NCBI RefSeq assembly: GCF_002982075.1
Contig: NZ_PUEJ01000001.1
Coordinates: 434,001 to 498,000, forward strand
DNA from: Labrys okinawensis
GTDB lineage: Bacteria; Pseudomonadota; Alphaproteobacteria; Rhizobiales; Labraceae
Reading direction: 5' to 3'
DNA: 64,000 nt
The position numbers were made by a program, and so were the translations under genes. A model generated the notes under the pieces. The model saw only the letters and a program-made list of their open reading frames with translations. It did not search any database and was not told the DNA's origin. Shown piece by piece: positions 30,368 through 39,247 of the stretch (positions are counted from its first letter, which is position 1; the number at the start of each line of letters is the position of its first letter).

Positions 30368-30895
30368 ATGACCGCTTCTGCCAGCCCATTGACGATCGAA
30401 TTTGACGGCGATGCCTCGCTCGACGGTTTTCTCGCTGCGTTGAAGCCGCATGCCGGCAAGGCGCTGGTGCTGCATTATGGCGGGCGGACGATACGGCCCG
30501 GCTATCATGTCACCGAGGTCAAGGCGGGGGCATTCGCCACCCTGGACTGTGGAGGCAACCCGGATGCCTGGCGAGAAACCATCCTGCAGGTGGAGGACAT
30601 CGAGGCGACCGGCGAGGGGGATTTCATGTCCGTCGCCAAATTCGAACGAATCCTGCAACGGGTCGCGGAAAGGGTGGATCTCCAAGCCGATGCCCGGCTC
30701 ACCTTCGAGGTGGGCCAGCCCGGCGAACCCATGCGGATATTCGATGTCGGCGCGCTTGAAATCGCCGGCAGCGAGCGGATCGTCCTCAAACTCGAAGCGC
30801 GACCGGCCATTTGCAAGCCGCGCCATCGGCACGAGCGACGGGCCCGGGCAGCGGCATGCTGCAATTCGAATGCCACCGGCGCAGGGTGCTGCTAG
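30368..30895 (+). CDS. DUF6428 family protein with cysteine-rich tail
   Basis: A 175-residue soluble protein. Residues about 15-85 carry the DUF6428 pattern FLAALKPHAGKALVLHY, then GYHVTEVK and DCGGNPDAWRETILQ. The function is unknown, but relatives are often next to arsenic genes. The last 40 residues are basic and end in cysteine pairs (AACCNSNATGAGCC), suggesting binding of a thiophilic metal or metalloid. It is divergent from arsR, sharing the putative operator, so it is probably induced by arsenic. Confidence 0.75.
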   Translation: MTASASPLTIEFDGDASLDGFLAALKPHAGKALVLHYGGRTIRPGYHVTEVKAGAFATLDCGGNPDAWRETILQVEDIEATGEGDFMSVAKFERILQRVAERVDLQADARLTFEVGQPGEPMRIFDVGALEIAGSERIVLKLEARPAICKPRHRHERRARAAACCNSNATGAGCC

Positions 30896-31095
30896 GCCGA
30901 GGCACACCCTGCTTCGCATATCTCAGAAGGAATTGACGATCCGGCCGGCCCGAATGTCCCAGATCACGGTGCGCGCGTGGTCTTGCATGGCGCATTTGAT
31001 CGCGGAGATCTGCATCACCACGGGCGGATCGCCGGCGCTTGAGCATCGTCCCGGGCGCCGGCGGCAGATCGGCCGCGCCTCCTTCCGAGGCCCGC

Positions 31096-32358
31096 TCAGG
31101 CCGCGCTTTCGAGTTGCTTGTCTACGGACGTATAATTTATGGCCGCCGGCGGATGCCGCTCGGCGATATAGTCGCGTGTCGTCGGCAGGGTCCGGTTGGA
31201 TTTGGCAAGCTGGATCTGGAACACCACGAGGTCCTCGCAGCGGAAGGCGACCTCGGCGGCGGCAAGGTAATATTCCCACATCCGGCAGAAGCGCGCGTCG
31301 TAGAGCGCCTCTGCCTCGTCCCAGCGCGCCAGAAAGCGCTCGCGCCAGGCTTTCAGGGTCTCGGCGTAATGCAGGCGCAGCACCTCGACGTCGGTGACGA
31401 TCAGACCGGCGCGTTCGATGGCCGGCAGGATCTCCGAAAGCGAGGGAATATAGCCGCCGGGGAAGATGTATTTGTCGAGCCAGGGCGTGGTGAAGCCGGG
31501 TTCGGCCGAACAACCGATGGTGTGGAGCAGCATCACGCCGTCATCGGCGAGCAGCCGGGCTGCGGTCCTGAAGAAGGTCTCGTAGTGGGCAAGGCCGACA
31601 TGCTCGAACATGCCGACGGAGACGATGCGGTCGAAACGGCCCTGGACGCTGCGATAATCGACCAGATCGAAATGCACGCGCCCTTCGGCGGTGCCCTTGG
31701 GGCGTTTCCTGGCGAAGGCGAGCTGTTCTTCCGACAGGGTGACGCCCCGCACCTCGCGCGCTCCCGCCTCGGCGATCGAGCAGGCCAGGCCACCCCAGCC
31801 CGAGCCGATGTCGAGCACCTTGTGCTGCGGCCCGATCCGCAGCTTGGCGATGATGTGCTGCTTCTTGGCGGCCTGCGCGTCTTCCAGGCTCTGGCCGGGA
31901 TATTCGAAATAGGCGCAGGAGTATTGCCGGTCGGCATCCAGGAACAGATTGTAGAGGCGCCCGTCGAGATCATAGTGATGGGCGACGTTGCGCTTGGAAC
32001 GGCCCGGCAGGTTGCGCAGCCGGAACCGGCGCAGGGCGGCGCGGGCCCGGTCGATGAGGCGCGCGGGCAGGGGATGGGTCTGGTTCTGCCCCTCGCGCAG
32101 GATGAGATGGATGAAATCGTAGATCGAGCCTTGTTCGACCAGGAAACGCTCGTCCATGTAGAGTTCGCCGAGACGCATATCGGGATCGGTCAACAGGGCG
32201 ATGACGCCGGCCCGGTCGGTCAGGCGGACGGTGACCGGCTCACCGCTGCCGTCACCGAAGGCGAGCCTGGCTCCCGCCGGCGTCACCACCGTCAGATTGC
32301 CGCGGCTGACGATCCTGGCAAAGGCCCAGCGCAGGATGCGGTCCAGAATGAAATCCAT
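31096..32358 (-). CDS. cfa: Cyclopropane-fatty-acid-synthase-like SAM methyltransferase
   Basis: A 420-residue enzyme of the Cfa/CmaS family. The SAM-binding motif is VLDIGSGWGGLACSIAE, preceded by NVAHHYDLDGRLYNLFLD and RQYSCAYFEYPGQSLEDAQ, which are typical of cyclopropane synthases; the catalytic segment FDRIVSVGMFEHVG follows. It methylenates or methylates double bonds of phospholipid acyl chains at the membrane. It starts 26 bp after the sigma-54 regulator gene with GAGGAGA upstream, so it is probably the ninth and last gene of the sigma-54 operon. A housekeeping Cfa elsewhere cannot be excluded, and a specialised substrate is possible. Confidence 0.88.
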   Translation of the reverse strand: MDFILDRILRWAFARIVSRGNLTVVTPAGARLAFGDGSGEPVTVRLTDRAGVIALLTDPDMRLGELYMDERFLVEQGSIYDFIHLILREGQNQTHPLPARLIDRARAALRRFRLRNLPGRSKRNVAHHYDLDGRLYNLFLDADRQYSCAYFEYPGQSLEDAQAAKKQHIIAKLRIGPQHKVLDIGSGWGGLACSIAEAGAREVRGVTLSEEQLAFARKRPKGTAEGRVHFDLVDYRSVQGRFDRIVSVGMFEHVGLAHYETFFRTAARLLADDGVMLLHTIGCSAEPGFTTPWLDKYIFPGGYIPSLSEILPAIERAGLIVTDVEVLRLHYAETLKAWRERFLARWDEAEALYDARFCRMWEYYLAAAEVAFRCEDLVVFQIQLAKSNRTLPTTRDYIAERHPPAAINYTSVDKQLESAA

Positions 32359-32384
32359 TTCGGTGTTCTCCTCTCAGGCAGGCG

Positions 32385-33767
32385 CTAGGAGCGCGGCCCG
32401 ACCGTCTTGGAGACGGTGATCTCGTATTTTTTCAGCCGGTGCCAAAGGCTGCGTTCGTTGATGCCGAGCAGTTCGGCCGCACGCACCTGCACGCCGTCGG
32501 CCCGTTTCAGAGCTTCGAGAATGAGGCCGCGCTCGAAGGCGGCCGAGGCCTCGTCGAGTTGAATGGGAAAATCCTGCGCCGCGCCGTTGCCGGGCTTTTC
32601 GGCGATGTAGGGTGGCAGGTCGGCGGCCGAGATCACCGGGCCCCGCGCCGAGATCAGCGAGCGCTCCACGCAATTCTGCAATTCGCGGATATTGCCGGGC
32701 CAGCGATAGGCGGCCAGCACCCGTACGGCATCGGGGCTGAAGCGGATGTCGCGCTTGCCGAGCGTGGGCGCGAGGTCGTCGGCGAAGAGTTCGAGAAACA
32801 GCGGAATGTCCTCGGCCCGCTCGCGCAGGGGCGGCAGGGCGATCGGGAACACGGCGAGACGGTAATAGAGATCCTCGCGGAACTTGTTCTCGGCCACCAT
32901 GGCGGTGAGGTCGCGATTGGTCGCCGCGATGATGCGCACGTCGGCCGTGCGCGAACCGGTGGCGCCCACCGGCTCATATTGGCGTTCCTGTAGCACGCGC
33001 AGGATCTTGGCCTGCAGGTTCAGCGGCATGTCGCCGACCTCGTCGAGGAAGAGCGTGCCGCCCTCGGCCTGGGCGAAACGGCCGATGCGGTTGCTGACGG
33101 CACCGGTGAAGCTGCCCTTCACGTGGCCGAAGAATTCGCTTTCCAACAGCGCCTCGGGGATGGCGGCGCAATTGACCGCGACGAAGGGCTTGCGCTGGCG
33201 CGGGCTGTTGAAATGGATGGCGCGTGCCACCACCTCCTTGCCCGAGCCGCTTTCGCCGGTGAGCAGCACGGTGGTGCGCTGCTCGCACACTTCGCTGACC
33301 GCGCGCAGCACCTTCTGGAAGGCGGGAGACTTGCCCACCAGCGTGTCGAACTTGTAGCGCCCCGCCAGTTCCTGGCGCAGGCGCTCATTGTCGCGCAGGG
33401 CCTCGTGCAGGCGCAGGGCGTTGGCGAGCGTCGTCGCCAGTTCCTCCTGCTCGATCGGCTTGTCGATATAGTCGAAGGCCCCATCCTTGATGGCCTGGAC
33501 GGCATCGCGCACGCTCGAATAGGCCGTCATGATCACCACGGGCATCGAGGGATGGCGGCGGCGGATCTCCGCCAGCAATTCCTGGCCGCTCATGCCGGGC
33601 ATGCGCAAATCGGTGAGTACGAGGTCGACGGGTTCCTGCTCGAGCCGCTCGAGTGCGGCGGCACCGCTGCTGGCGGTAAGCGGGCGGTAGCCCAGCCCCT
33701 CCAGCACGCCGCTCAGCACGTCGAGCAGCTTGACCTCGTCGTCAACGAGCAGGATCGTTTGGGACAT
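32385..33767 (-). CDS. Sigma-54-dependent response regulator (NtrC family)
   Basis: A 460-residue three-domain activator. The receiver (1-120) has phospho-Asp53 in VLTDLRMPGMSG and Lys103 in YIDKPIE. The AAA+ domain (about 143-370) has Walker A GESGSGKE at 171-178, Walker B LFLDEVGD at 239-246 and the sigma-54 contact loop GSFTGA at 218-223, a Ser variant of GAFTGA. A Fis-type helix-turn-helix (VRAAELLGINERSLWHRLK) closes the protein. Its start overlaps the kinase gene by 26 bp. Two sigma-54 promoters and a palindrome at 40.0-40.5 kb are its probable targets, which would make it autoregulated. Confidence 0.93.
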   Translation of the reverse strand: MSQTILLVDDEVKLLDVLSGVLEGLGYRPLTASSGAAALERLEQEPVDLVLTDLRMPGMSGQELLAEIRRRHPSMPVVIMTAYSSVRDAVQAIKDGAFDYIDKPIEQEELATTLANALRLHEALRDNERLRQELAGRYKFDTLVGKSPAFQKVLRAVSEVCEQRTTVLLTGESGSGKEVVARAIHFNSPRQRKPFVAVNCAAIPEALLESEFFGHVKGSFTGAVSNRIGRFAQAEGGTLFLDEVGDMPLNLQAKILRVLQERQYEPVGATGSRTADVRIIAATNRDLTAMVAENKFREDLYYRLAVFPIALPPLRERAEDIPLFLELFADDLAPTLGKRDIRFSPDAVRVLAAYRWPGNIRELQNCVERSLISARGPVISAADLPPYIAEKPGNGAAQDFPIQLDEASAAFERGLILEALKRADGVQVRAAELLGINERSLWHRLKKYEITVSKTVGPRS

Positions 33768-35550
33768 CGCCTGCCCTCCGTTGGGATGCGGGTATCACGA
33801 GTTCGAAAATGGCGCCGCCATGCGCGGCGTTGCGGGCCTCGATCCAGCCGCCATGGCCTTCGGCCACCGCGAAGACACGTGCGAGGCCAAGCCCGGTGCC
33901 GCTGTCCTTGGTGGTGACGAAAGGATCGAAGATGCGATCGATCAGGGTTGGCGGGATGCCCGGCCCATTGTCGGCAAAGAGGAAATGCACCTCGTCTCCT
34001 TCGCTGGTGATGCGGATGTCGAGGCGCGGGCGAACGGCCTGCCCGGGCGCTGCGGCGGGTTCGTGCACGCTCTCCATGGCCTGCAGGGCGTTGAGCACCA
34101 GGTTGAGGCAGGCCTGGATCATCTGGTCGCGATCGACATGGATGCGGGCTCCGCCGCTTTCGTCCTCGACATTGACGAGCACCCGCTGGTGTTCGATCTC
34201 GCTCTGGCAACTGCCGAGAACCCGGTCGACCAGATCGATGGGAGCCAGGTCCGTCATGCGTTGCGGCGGCCGGGCAAAGGCCAGGAAGTCGCGGATGAGC
34301 TGGTCGATCCGGCGGACTTCGTCGATAACATAGCCCAGGCGCCGCGTTTCCACCTCCGACAGATTGGCGCTGTTCTGCAGGAGTTCGGCGGAGGTCTTGA
34401 TGATGCCGAGCGGATTGCGCACCTCGTGTGCGAGCCCGGCCGCGACCTCCCCGAGCGTGGTCATGCGCTCGCGCCGTCTGAGCTTGGCCTCCATCTTGCG
34501 CAGGCCCTCCAATTGCTGGGCCATCGAGTTGAAGGCGACGGACAACTGGCCGAGCTCGTCATGCCTGCGGGTCGGCACGCGCTGGGTGAAATCCCCCTTG
34601 GCGATGGCGTTGACGCCTTCCGCAAGGCGGATGACGGGACTGGTGAGCAGGCGCGACATGATCAGCCCGGCGCCGAGCGACAGCAGCATGCCGAAGGCGA
34701 AGATGGCGATGAACAGGTTTTTGCTCGTCACCCAATCGGCGATGCCCGATTCCGAACTGAGGCCGCAAAACAGCACGCCGATGAGATTGTTGCCGTCGCG
34801 GATCGGCGCATAGATGCCGATGGACGTATCCTCGCCGTCGATGTCGGCGGATGTATACTCGTCGGCGGCATTGCCGGCGATTTCGGCCAGCGTCGCCGGC
34901 GGCAAGGCCACGGACGCCTGCCCGCTGGAGGCGTAGACCTGCGTGAACTGGCCATTGACCTTGTAGTAGAGGCGGACGGTCAGCGACGACAAGGCCCCCA
35001 TATTGGCGACGAAGCTCTGGTCGACCAGCGTGCCGATCAGCACGTGGTAGCGCTGTCCCTGATAGTCGAAAGTGCTGGAACCCGCCGCCATCAGGGTTGG
35101 CGTGCCGTCGATCACGTCGAGATAGAGCTTCTGGCCCTCGCCGAAGGGCACGCTGGTGATGTTCGTGGCCGGCTTGGAGGAGAAGACGATCCTGCCCTCA
35201 TTGTCGGAGATCAGCAGGAGGTCGTAGCCGAGGGCATTGATCATATGCGACACGGCCGGCGGCATCTCGCGCGACTGTCCGGTGACGAGGGCGGTCAGGC
35301 TGCCGTTCTCGGCGAGCACGTCGGCGATGCTGGCGGTTTCCCGGCGCTGGTCGAGGATATTGGCCACGAAGAAGTGCGAGGTCTGGAACAGCCAGGCCTC
35401 GACATTGTCCTCGAAGGTGGTGGAGACCACCTGGGTGGCGAATTTGGTCGCGATCAGCATCGGAATGACGCTGATGATCACGAACACGCCGACGAGCTTC
35501 CAGCGGATCGACCGGCTCCACCATTGATAGAGAACGGTGAGCATCGTCAC
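33742..35550 (-). CDS. Membrane sensor histidine kinase of the sigma-54 module
   Basis: A 602-residue kinase. Membrane helices at about 17-38 and 279-300 enclose a periplasmic sensor of about 240 residues with Cache-like character. A HAMP linker (about 300-355) is followed by HisKA with phospho-acceptor His375 in GLAHEVRNPLG and HATPase motifs DNGPGIP and GTGLGLA. It overlaps the response regulator by 26 bp and the small transporter upstream by 4 bp, so it is part of the same long operon. The signal is unknown; an extracytoplasmic ligand or an envelope condition is likely. Confidence 0.93.
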   Translation of the reverse strand: MTMLTVLYQWWSRSIRWKLVGVFVIISVIPMLIATKFATQVVSTTFEDNVEAWLFQTSHFFVANILDQRRETASIADVLAENGSLTALVTGQSREMPPAVSHMINALGYDLLLISDNEGRIVFSSKPATNITSVPFGEGQKLYLDVIDGTPTLMAAGSSTFDYQGQRYHVLIGTLVDQSFVANMGALSSLTVRLYYKVNGQFTQVYASSGQASVALPPATLAEIAGNAADEYTSADIDGEDTSIGIYAPIRDGNNLIGVLFCGLSSESGIADWVTSKNLFIAIFAFGMLLSLGAGLIMSRLLTSPVIRLAEGVNAIAKGDFTQRVPTRRHDELGQLSVAFNSMAQQLEGLRKMEAKLRRRERMTTLGEVAAGLAHEVRNPLGIIKTSAELLQNSANLSEVETRRLGYVIDEVRRIDQLIRDFLAFARPPQRMTDLAPIDLVDRVLGSCQSEIEHQRVLVNVEDESGGARIHVDRDQMIQACLNLVLNALQAMESVHEPAAAPGQAVRPRLDIRITSEGDEVHFLFADNGPGIPPTLIDRIFDPFVTTKDSGTGLGLARVFAVAEGHGGWIEARNAAHGGAIFELVIPASQRRAGDVPNDPAR

Positions 35551-35942
35551 CCGTCGCCTCCTCCCATGACGACCACCCCCACCACGATCAGGCCGATGCC
35601 CGCCATGCGCCAGGCCGTGAGTTCTTCACCAAAGACATAGTGGGATGCGATGGCAACCACCAGCATCACCATGGCGGTGAGGGGAAAGCCGAAGCTGAGC
35701 GGAATGCGATCGAGGATGACCATCCAGGCCGAGAAGGCCCCGAGATAGCCGAAGACCCCGACGATGACCCAGGGATTGCGCGCTGCCTCCATAAGCCAGG
35801 CGAGGCCGAAAGGCAGATGTGCCAGCGCTTCGCCGCCGATCTTGAGGGCAAGCTGCGAGGTGGTCTCGAACGCCAGCAGGAACAGCCACGCAAACAGGGT
35901 CTTGTGGTAGCCCGGGCGCATGTCGGTTATCGCGTTGGTCAT
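35547..35942 (-). CDS. Small multidrug-resistance/EamA-type transporter subunit A
   Basis: A 131-residue protein with four hydrophobic helices, the size of an SMR subunit. The end of the protein (LSFGFPLTAMVMLVVAI, then FGEELTAWRMAGIGLIVVGV) is the EamA/SMR signature. It overlaps the genes on both sides by 4 bp. A second protein of the same type (37974-38336) is in the same operon, so the two probably form a heterodimer, as ArnE/ArnF do when flipping an aminoarabinose lipid. The substrate is inferred only from context. Confidence 0.82.
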   Translation of the reverse strand: MTNAITDMRPGYHKTLFAWLFLLAFETTSQLALKIGGEALAHLPFGLAWLMEAARNPWVIVGVFGYLGAFSAWMVILDRIPLSFGFPLTAMVMLVVAIASHYVFGEELTAWRMAGIGLIVVGVVVMGGGDG

Positions 35943-37075
35943 GCCGCTTCCTTCACGAGATTGGCGATCGCGGGATCGAAACGGTCCAACCGCACGAATT
36001 TGGCGACGACTTGCAACAGGGTGTTAATTGCCGGGTTGCGATGGCGGAAATATTGCCAATTGGGTTGCAGCCGGCAGCCCAGCCGCAGTTTGGGGCCGTA
36101 GAACGCCTGGCCGCTCTGATAGACGGGGATGCCGCGCTCGATGCAATAGCGGACATTGTGCAGCCAGCTGTTGAAATAGAGACTGAATTTCGGAACGACG
36201 GCGTAGTTCATGCCGATATATTTGTCGATCAGGCGGTCCGCCGTCTCGATCACGAAATTGAAGGCAACCAGTTCACTGCCGTGCCAGTAGAGGAAGACGC
36301 TGGCCTCCGGGGCCAGGAAACGCAGCAGATGCGGGAAATAGTCCGGCGGCAGATATTCGAATTGGAGGTCGCTGTGGGCGACCGTCTGCTCGTAGAGGGC
36401 GGACACTTCGCTGACCACGTCGTCGATAGTACGGCGCTGCTCGACGCGGATATCCTTGAAGGCTTTGAGCTTGCGCCGCATGTCCTTGCGGGTGGCCTTG
36501 CTCAGGCTCTCCAGATAGGCGTCGAAACTGGCATAGGGCAGGTCTAGCACGGCCGTCGGCAGGCCGGGCAGGCGGGTAAAGCCGTTCGGCGCAAGCGCGC
36601 CGCGCCACAGGCCGTCGTCGCGGGAAGGCGCGTCCTTGATGCCGAGCAGGCCGTAGCGCTTGGCCGCGCTGAATTCCTGCAGCGCGGTGACGATGCGCCT
36701 GAGCAGCGCCGGGCGGTCATAGGCCGGCACCTCAGGCGCGAAGCCGAGATGGCAGATCTCGGCAACCGGCGAGCCGAAGGCGATCAGGCGCAGCGACAGC
36801 AGGGCCGGCAGCAGGCGATGGATCTGGTTGGTGATCCGCTTCAGGACGCCCTGCAGAGTGGTGTCGAGGCGATATTCGGTGCCGAAGACGGGTACGACCG
36901 CGATCAGGCGGCCATCGTCGCGGATGGCCGCGTAGTACCAGGTGAAGCCGGGCGGGCCGGCCTCCTCACAGGCGCGATAGAAGGCCCAGTTTTCCGGGTC
37001 GGACGGAAAGCAGCGATTCCACTCCGCGCTGTCGAAGGCGGCGATCGAGTTTTCGACGATGGCGGTGAGGGTCAT
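35939..37075 (-). CDS. FemAB/GNAT-like acyl- or aminoacyl-transferase
   Basis: A 378-residue protein with a duplicated GNAT fold. The second half contains FLYWHGSELVAFNFVIE, then DKYIGMNY and GIPVYQSGQAFYGPKLRLGC, a pattern seen in FemAB/BioF2-like transferases that add amino acids or acyl groups to lipid- or wall-linked acceptors. No signal peptide or membrane helix is evident. It overlaps neighbours by 4 bp on both sides, so it belongs to the sigma-54 operon. Substrate unknown; with an aminotransferase in the divergent pair, acylation of an amine is a reasonable guess. Confidence 0.7.
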   Translation of the reverse strand: MTLTAIVENSIAAFDSAEWNRCFPSDPENWAFYRACEEAGPPGFTWYYAAIRDDGRLIAVVPVFGTEYRLDTTLQGVLKRITNQIHRLLPALLSLRLIAFGSPVAEICHLGFAPEVPAYDRPALLRRIVTALQEFSAAKRYGLLGIKDAPSRDDGLWRGALAPNGFTRLPGLPTAVLDLPYASFDAYLESLSKATRKDMRRKLKAFKDIRVEQRRTIDDVVSEVSALYEQTVAHSDLQFEYLPPDYFPHLLRFLAPEASVFLYWHGSELVAFNFVIETADRLIDKYIGMNYAVVPKFSLYFNSWLHNVRYCIERGIPVYQSGQAFYGPKLRLGCRLQPNWQYFRHRNPAINTLLQVVAKFVRLDRFDPAIANLVKEAA

Positions 37076-37977
37076 GATCGTCCTCGAGTGAGCGCCAGGC
37101 TCAGGCTGGGCGGGGCAAGCCGGCGAGGCTCGGTACGCTTGAGAAAGCCGATGGAATGATCGATCACCAACTCGCGCTCCTGGTCGAGCGTGATCATGTG
37201 GTAGCTGTTCTCCAGCAGGATCTTCTCGACATTGCCGCCGAGATGGGCGGCCAGATAATTGGCATTGCGGATGCTGGTGACGTCATCCTCGCGGGCATGC
37301 AGGACCAGGACCGGCATCCGCAAGGCTGGCAGGCGCGGCTTCAGGTCCCGGATGAGATAGAGAAGCTGCGCAAGGCTGCGGCCGGGCATATAGAGCAGCC
37401 CCGCCTCTTCGCTGCGGCCGGATTCCATGGCGGCCTGCACGCGGGCCCGCAGCCGGTCGTCCTTGATGCCGTAGGGAAAATTCTCGCGGAAGCGGAAGAA
37501 GCGCCCGAGCCCGAACAGGATCGCCGCATGCAAGAGCACGCTGCCGCGCGGCACGCTCCAGCCGTCATAGAACATGGTGGGCGAATAGAGCAGGCAGCCC
37601 GCCACCCGGTCGGACCGGTGGGACGCCACCAGCAGGGCCAGCAGAGCGCCCATCGACAGGCCGCCGACGAATACGGCGTCGTGATCCTGGCGGATCCGAT
37701 CGAAGGCCTCGAGGGCGCTGGCGAGCCAGTCCTTCCAGCCGGTCGCGGTGAGGTCGGCTTCGCTGCCGCAATGGCCGGCGAGCTGTACGCCGTAGACCGA
37801 ATAGCCGGCCCGCGCGAGACCCTTGGCGACCAGTTTCAGCTCGGCCGGCGTTCCGGTCAGCCCGTGGATCAGCAGGATGGCGGTAGGGCCGCCGGCATAG
37901 TGAAAGGCATGGGGCTGCGGGGGTGCCGGCAGGTTTGGGACCGCGGGCTTGCCGGTCGGGGGCGTATGGACGTTCAT
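37072..37977 (-). CDS. Alpha/beta hydrolase, Est30-like carboxylesterase type
   Basis: A 301-residue serine hydrolase. Oxyanion loop HGLTGTPAEL at about 39-48, nucleophile Ser108 in GGLSMGALLAL, acid in LHAREDDVTS and catalytic His in ENSYHMITLD; the order and spacing fit monoacylglycerol-lipase/Est30-like esterases. It has no signal peptide. ATG 37977 overlaps the preceding SMR-type gene by 4 bp and its stop overlaps the transferase gene by 4 bp. In this context it may trim an acyl chain from a lipid or release a product. Confidence 0.85.
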   Translation of the reverse strand: MNVHTPPTGKPAVPNLPAPPQPHAFHYAGGPTAILLIHGLTGTPAELKLVAKGLARAGYSVYGVQLAGHCGSEADLTATGWKDWLASALEAFDRIRQDHDAVFVGGLSMGALLALLVASHRSDRVAGCLLYSPTMFYDGWSVPRGSVLLHAAILFGLGRFFRFRENFPYGIKDDRLRARVQAAMESGRSEEAGLLYMPGRSLAQLLYLIRDLKPRLPALRMPVLVLHAREDDVTSIRNANYLAAHLGGNVEKILLENSYHMITLDQERELVIDHSIGFLKRTEPRRLAPPSLSLALTRGRS

Positions 37978-38336
37978 GCCGAGGTCCCCACGATGGCGAC
38001 GCCTATGGCGATGAGGGCGGTGCCGAGCCAGCGCCGGCGCGATACCGGCTCCTTGAGGATGAAGCGGCTGGCGAGGGCGATGCCGCAATAGGAGAAGCTC
38101 GCCAGCGGGAAGGCCAGGCTCAGCGGCATGCGCGACAGCACGAACAGCCAGGCGCCGATCTCGATGGCGTAGGTCGCCACGCCCAGCCAGATCAAGGGCG
38201 TGGTCGCGACCTTGAGCCAGACCGGACGGGATGCATCCCCACCCGTGACGCCGTCGAGGCCTGCCTTGAAGCAAAGCTGCCCGACGATGTCGCACAGGAT
38301 CGTGCCGAAGAGAACGAGGAAGGTGAAACCGTTCAT
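37974..38336 (-). CDS. Small multidrug-resistance/EamA-type transporter subunit B
   Basis: A 120-residue protein with four hydrophobic helices: FLVLFGTILCDIVGQLCFKAG, a middle pair, and LSLAFPLASFSYCGIALAS, then LGTALIAIGVAIVG. It is similar in size and pattern to subunit A (35547-35942) but clearly a different sequence, as expected for the two chains of a heterodimeric SMR/ArnEF-type flippase or exporter. It overlaps the arginase-fold gene and the esterase gene by 4 bp each. Confidence 0.82.
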   Translation of the reverse strand: MNGFTFLVLFGTILCDIVGQLCFKAGLDGVTGGDASRPVWLKVATTPLIWLGVATYAIEIGAWLFVLSRMPLSLAFPLASFSYCGIALASRFILKEPVSRRRWLGTALIAIGVAIVGTSA

Positions 38337-39247
38337 AGGGCAGCCTCGAAGGCAGCAATCAGCCGCTCGTTGGTATGGGCATTGACGGAGAGATCGGGCG
38401 AGGCCTCGATGCGCGGCTGGTCGAGCCGGGATTCGATGAGCTTGAAGGGATTGCGGTGGCGGATCGGCGCGTATTCGCCGCAGATATCGGCGCCGACAAC
38501 GCTGAAATTGGCTGCCAGGCGCCGGATGGCTTCGATCAGGCGTTGCAGCGGCAGTCCGCCCTGGTCCCAATTGGTCACGGCTTCGGTCGGCGGCAGCACG
38601 TCCTTGTCGATGGTGATCCAGATCCGCTCGGTCGGCACGCGCTCCATCAGGGCGCAAAGGAAGCCGCCCCAATCCTGATCCACCAGATTGTGCCAGCGGA
38701 TCAGCCCGTCGCCGGCGACATGCCCGGCGCCGCTGCGCACGGCCTTGCGGGTTTCCGAGGGAGCATGCCACCAAGGGAAGAGTTCCAGCCGTCCGTTCGA
38801 CAGCGCCTCCAGATTGGCTCCTTTGCGGTCGGGACGCACGAGATCGTCGCTGCAGGGGCCGATGGTGACGACGCGCTGGACATGCGGCAGAGCGAGCGCC
38901 TCGTTGACCCAGGAGCCGCAATGGCGGCGGGGCATGGTCCAGCACCAGTCAGGGTGATTGTCGAAATGGACCACGGTGAGCGGTCCGGGGACCGAGGCGA
39001 TGAAACTGGCGGTGAGGTGGTGGAAATCGCCCGAGCCGACCAGCGTCAGCGCCGGCCGCGGCGAGGCGGGGAGGCCGGCCAAGAAACTCTCGAAGGCGGC
39101 ATAGGCCTGGCGGCGCGCCCACAGGCGCAGGGCCGGGCCGAGAGAGCGCAGGTCATGCAGGACCGCCTGGCCCGACTGCAGGCGCCGGGCGATCGGCCCC
39201 TGGCCAGGCAGGCTGCCGTCGAGATCCAGGATCCTGATCGGCATCAT
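38333..39247 (-). CDS. Arginase/ureohydrolase-fold protein
   Basis: A 304-residue protein of the arginase fold. The manganese-site motifs are recognisable but modified: VVHFDNHPDWC (Asp96, His98, Asp100, compare DAHxD) and ITIDKDVLPP (Asp214, Asp216, compare DxDxxDP), with GSGDFHH where GGDHS is usual. Metal binding is likely; whether it cleaves a guanidino group, another C-N bond or something else is not known. It overlaps the HAD gene and transporter subunit B by 4 bp each. No urea or polyamine genes are near, so a biosynthetic role in this module is more likely than arginine breakdown. Confidence 0.75.
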   Translation of the reverse strand: MMPIRILDLDGSLPGQGPIARRLQSGQAVLHDLRSLGPALRLWARRQAYAAFESFLAGLPASPRPALTLVGSGDFHHLTASFIASVPGPLTVVHFDNHPDWCWTMPRRHCGSWVNEALALPHVQRVVTIGPCSDDLVRPDRKGANLEALSNGRLELFPWWHAPSETRKAVRSGAGHVAGDGLIRWHNLVDQDWGGFLCALMERVPTERIWITIDKDVLPPTEAVTNWDQGGLPLQRLIEAIRRLAANFSVVGADICGEYAPIRHRNPFKLIESRLDQPRIEASPDLSVNAHTNERLIAAFEAAL

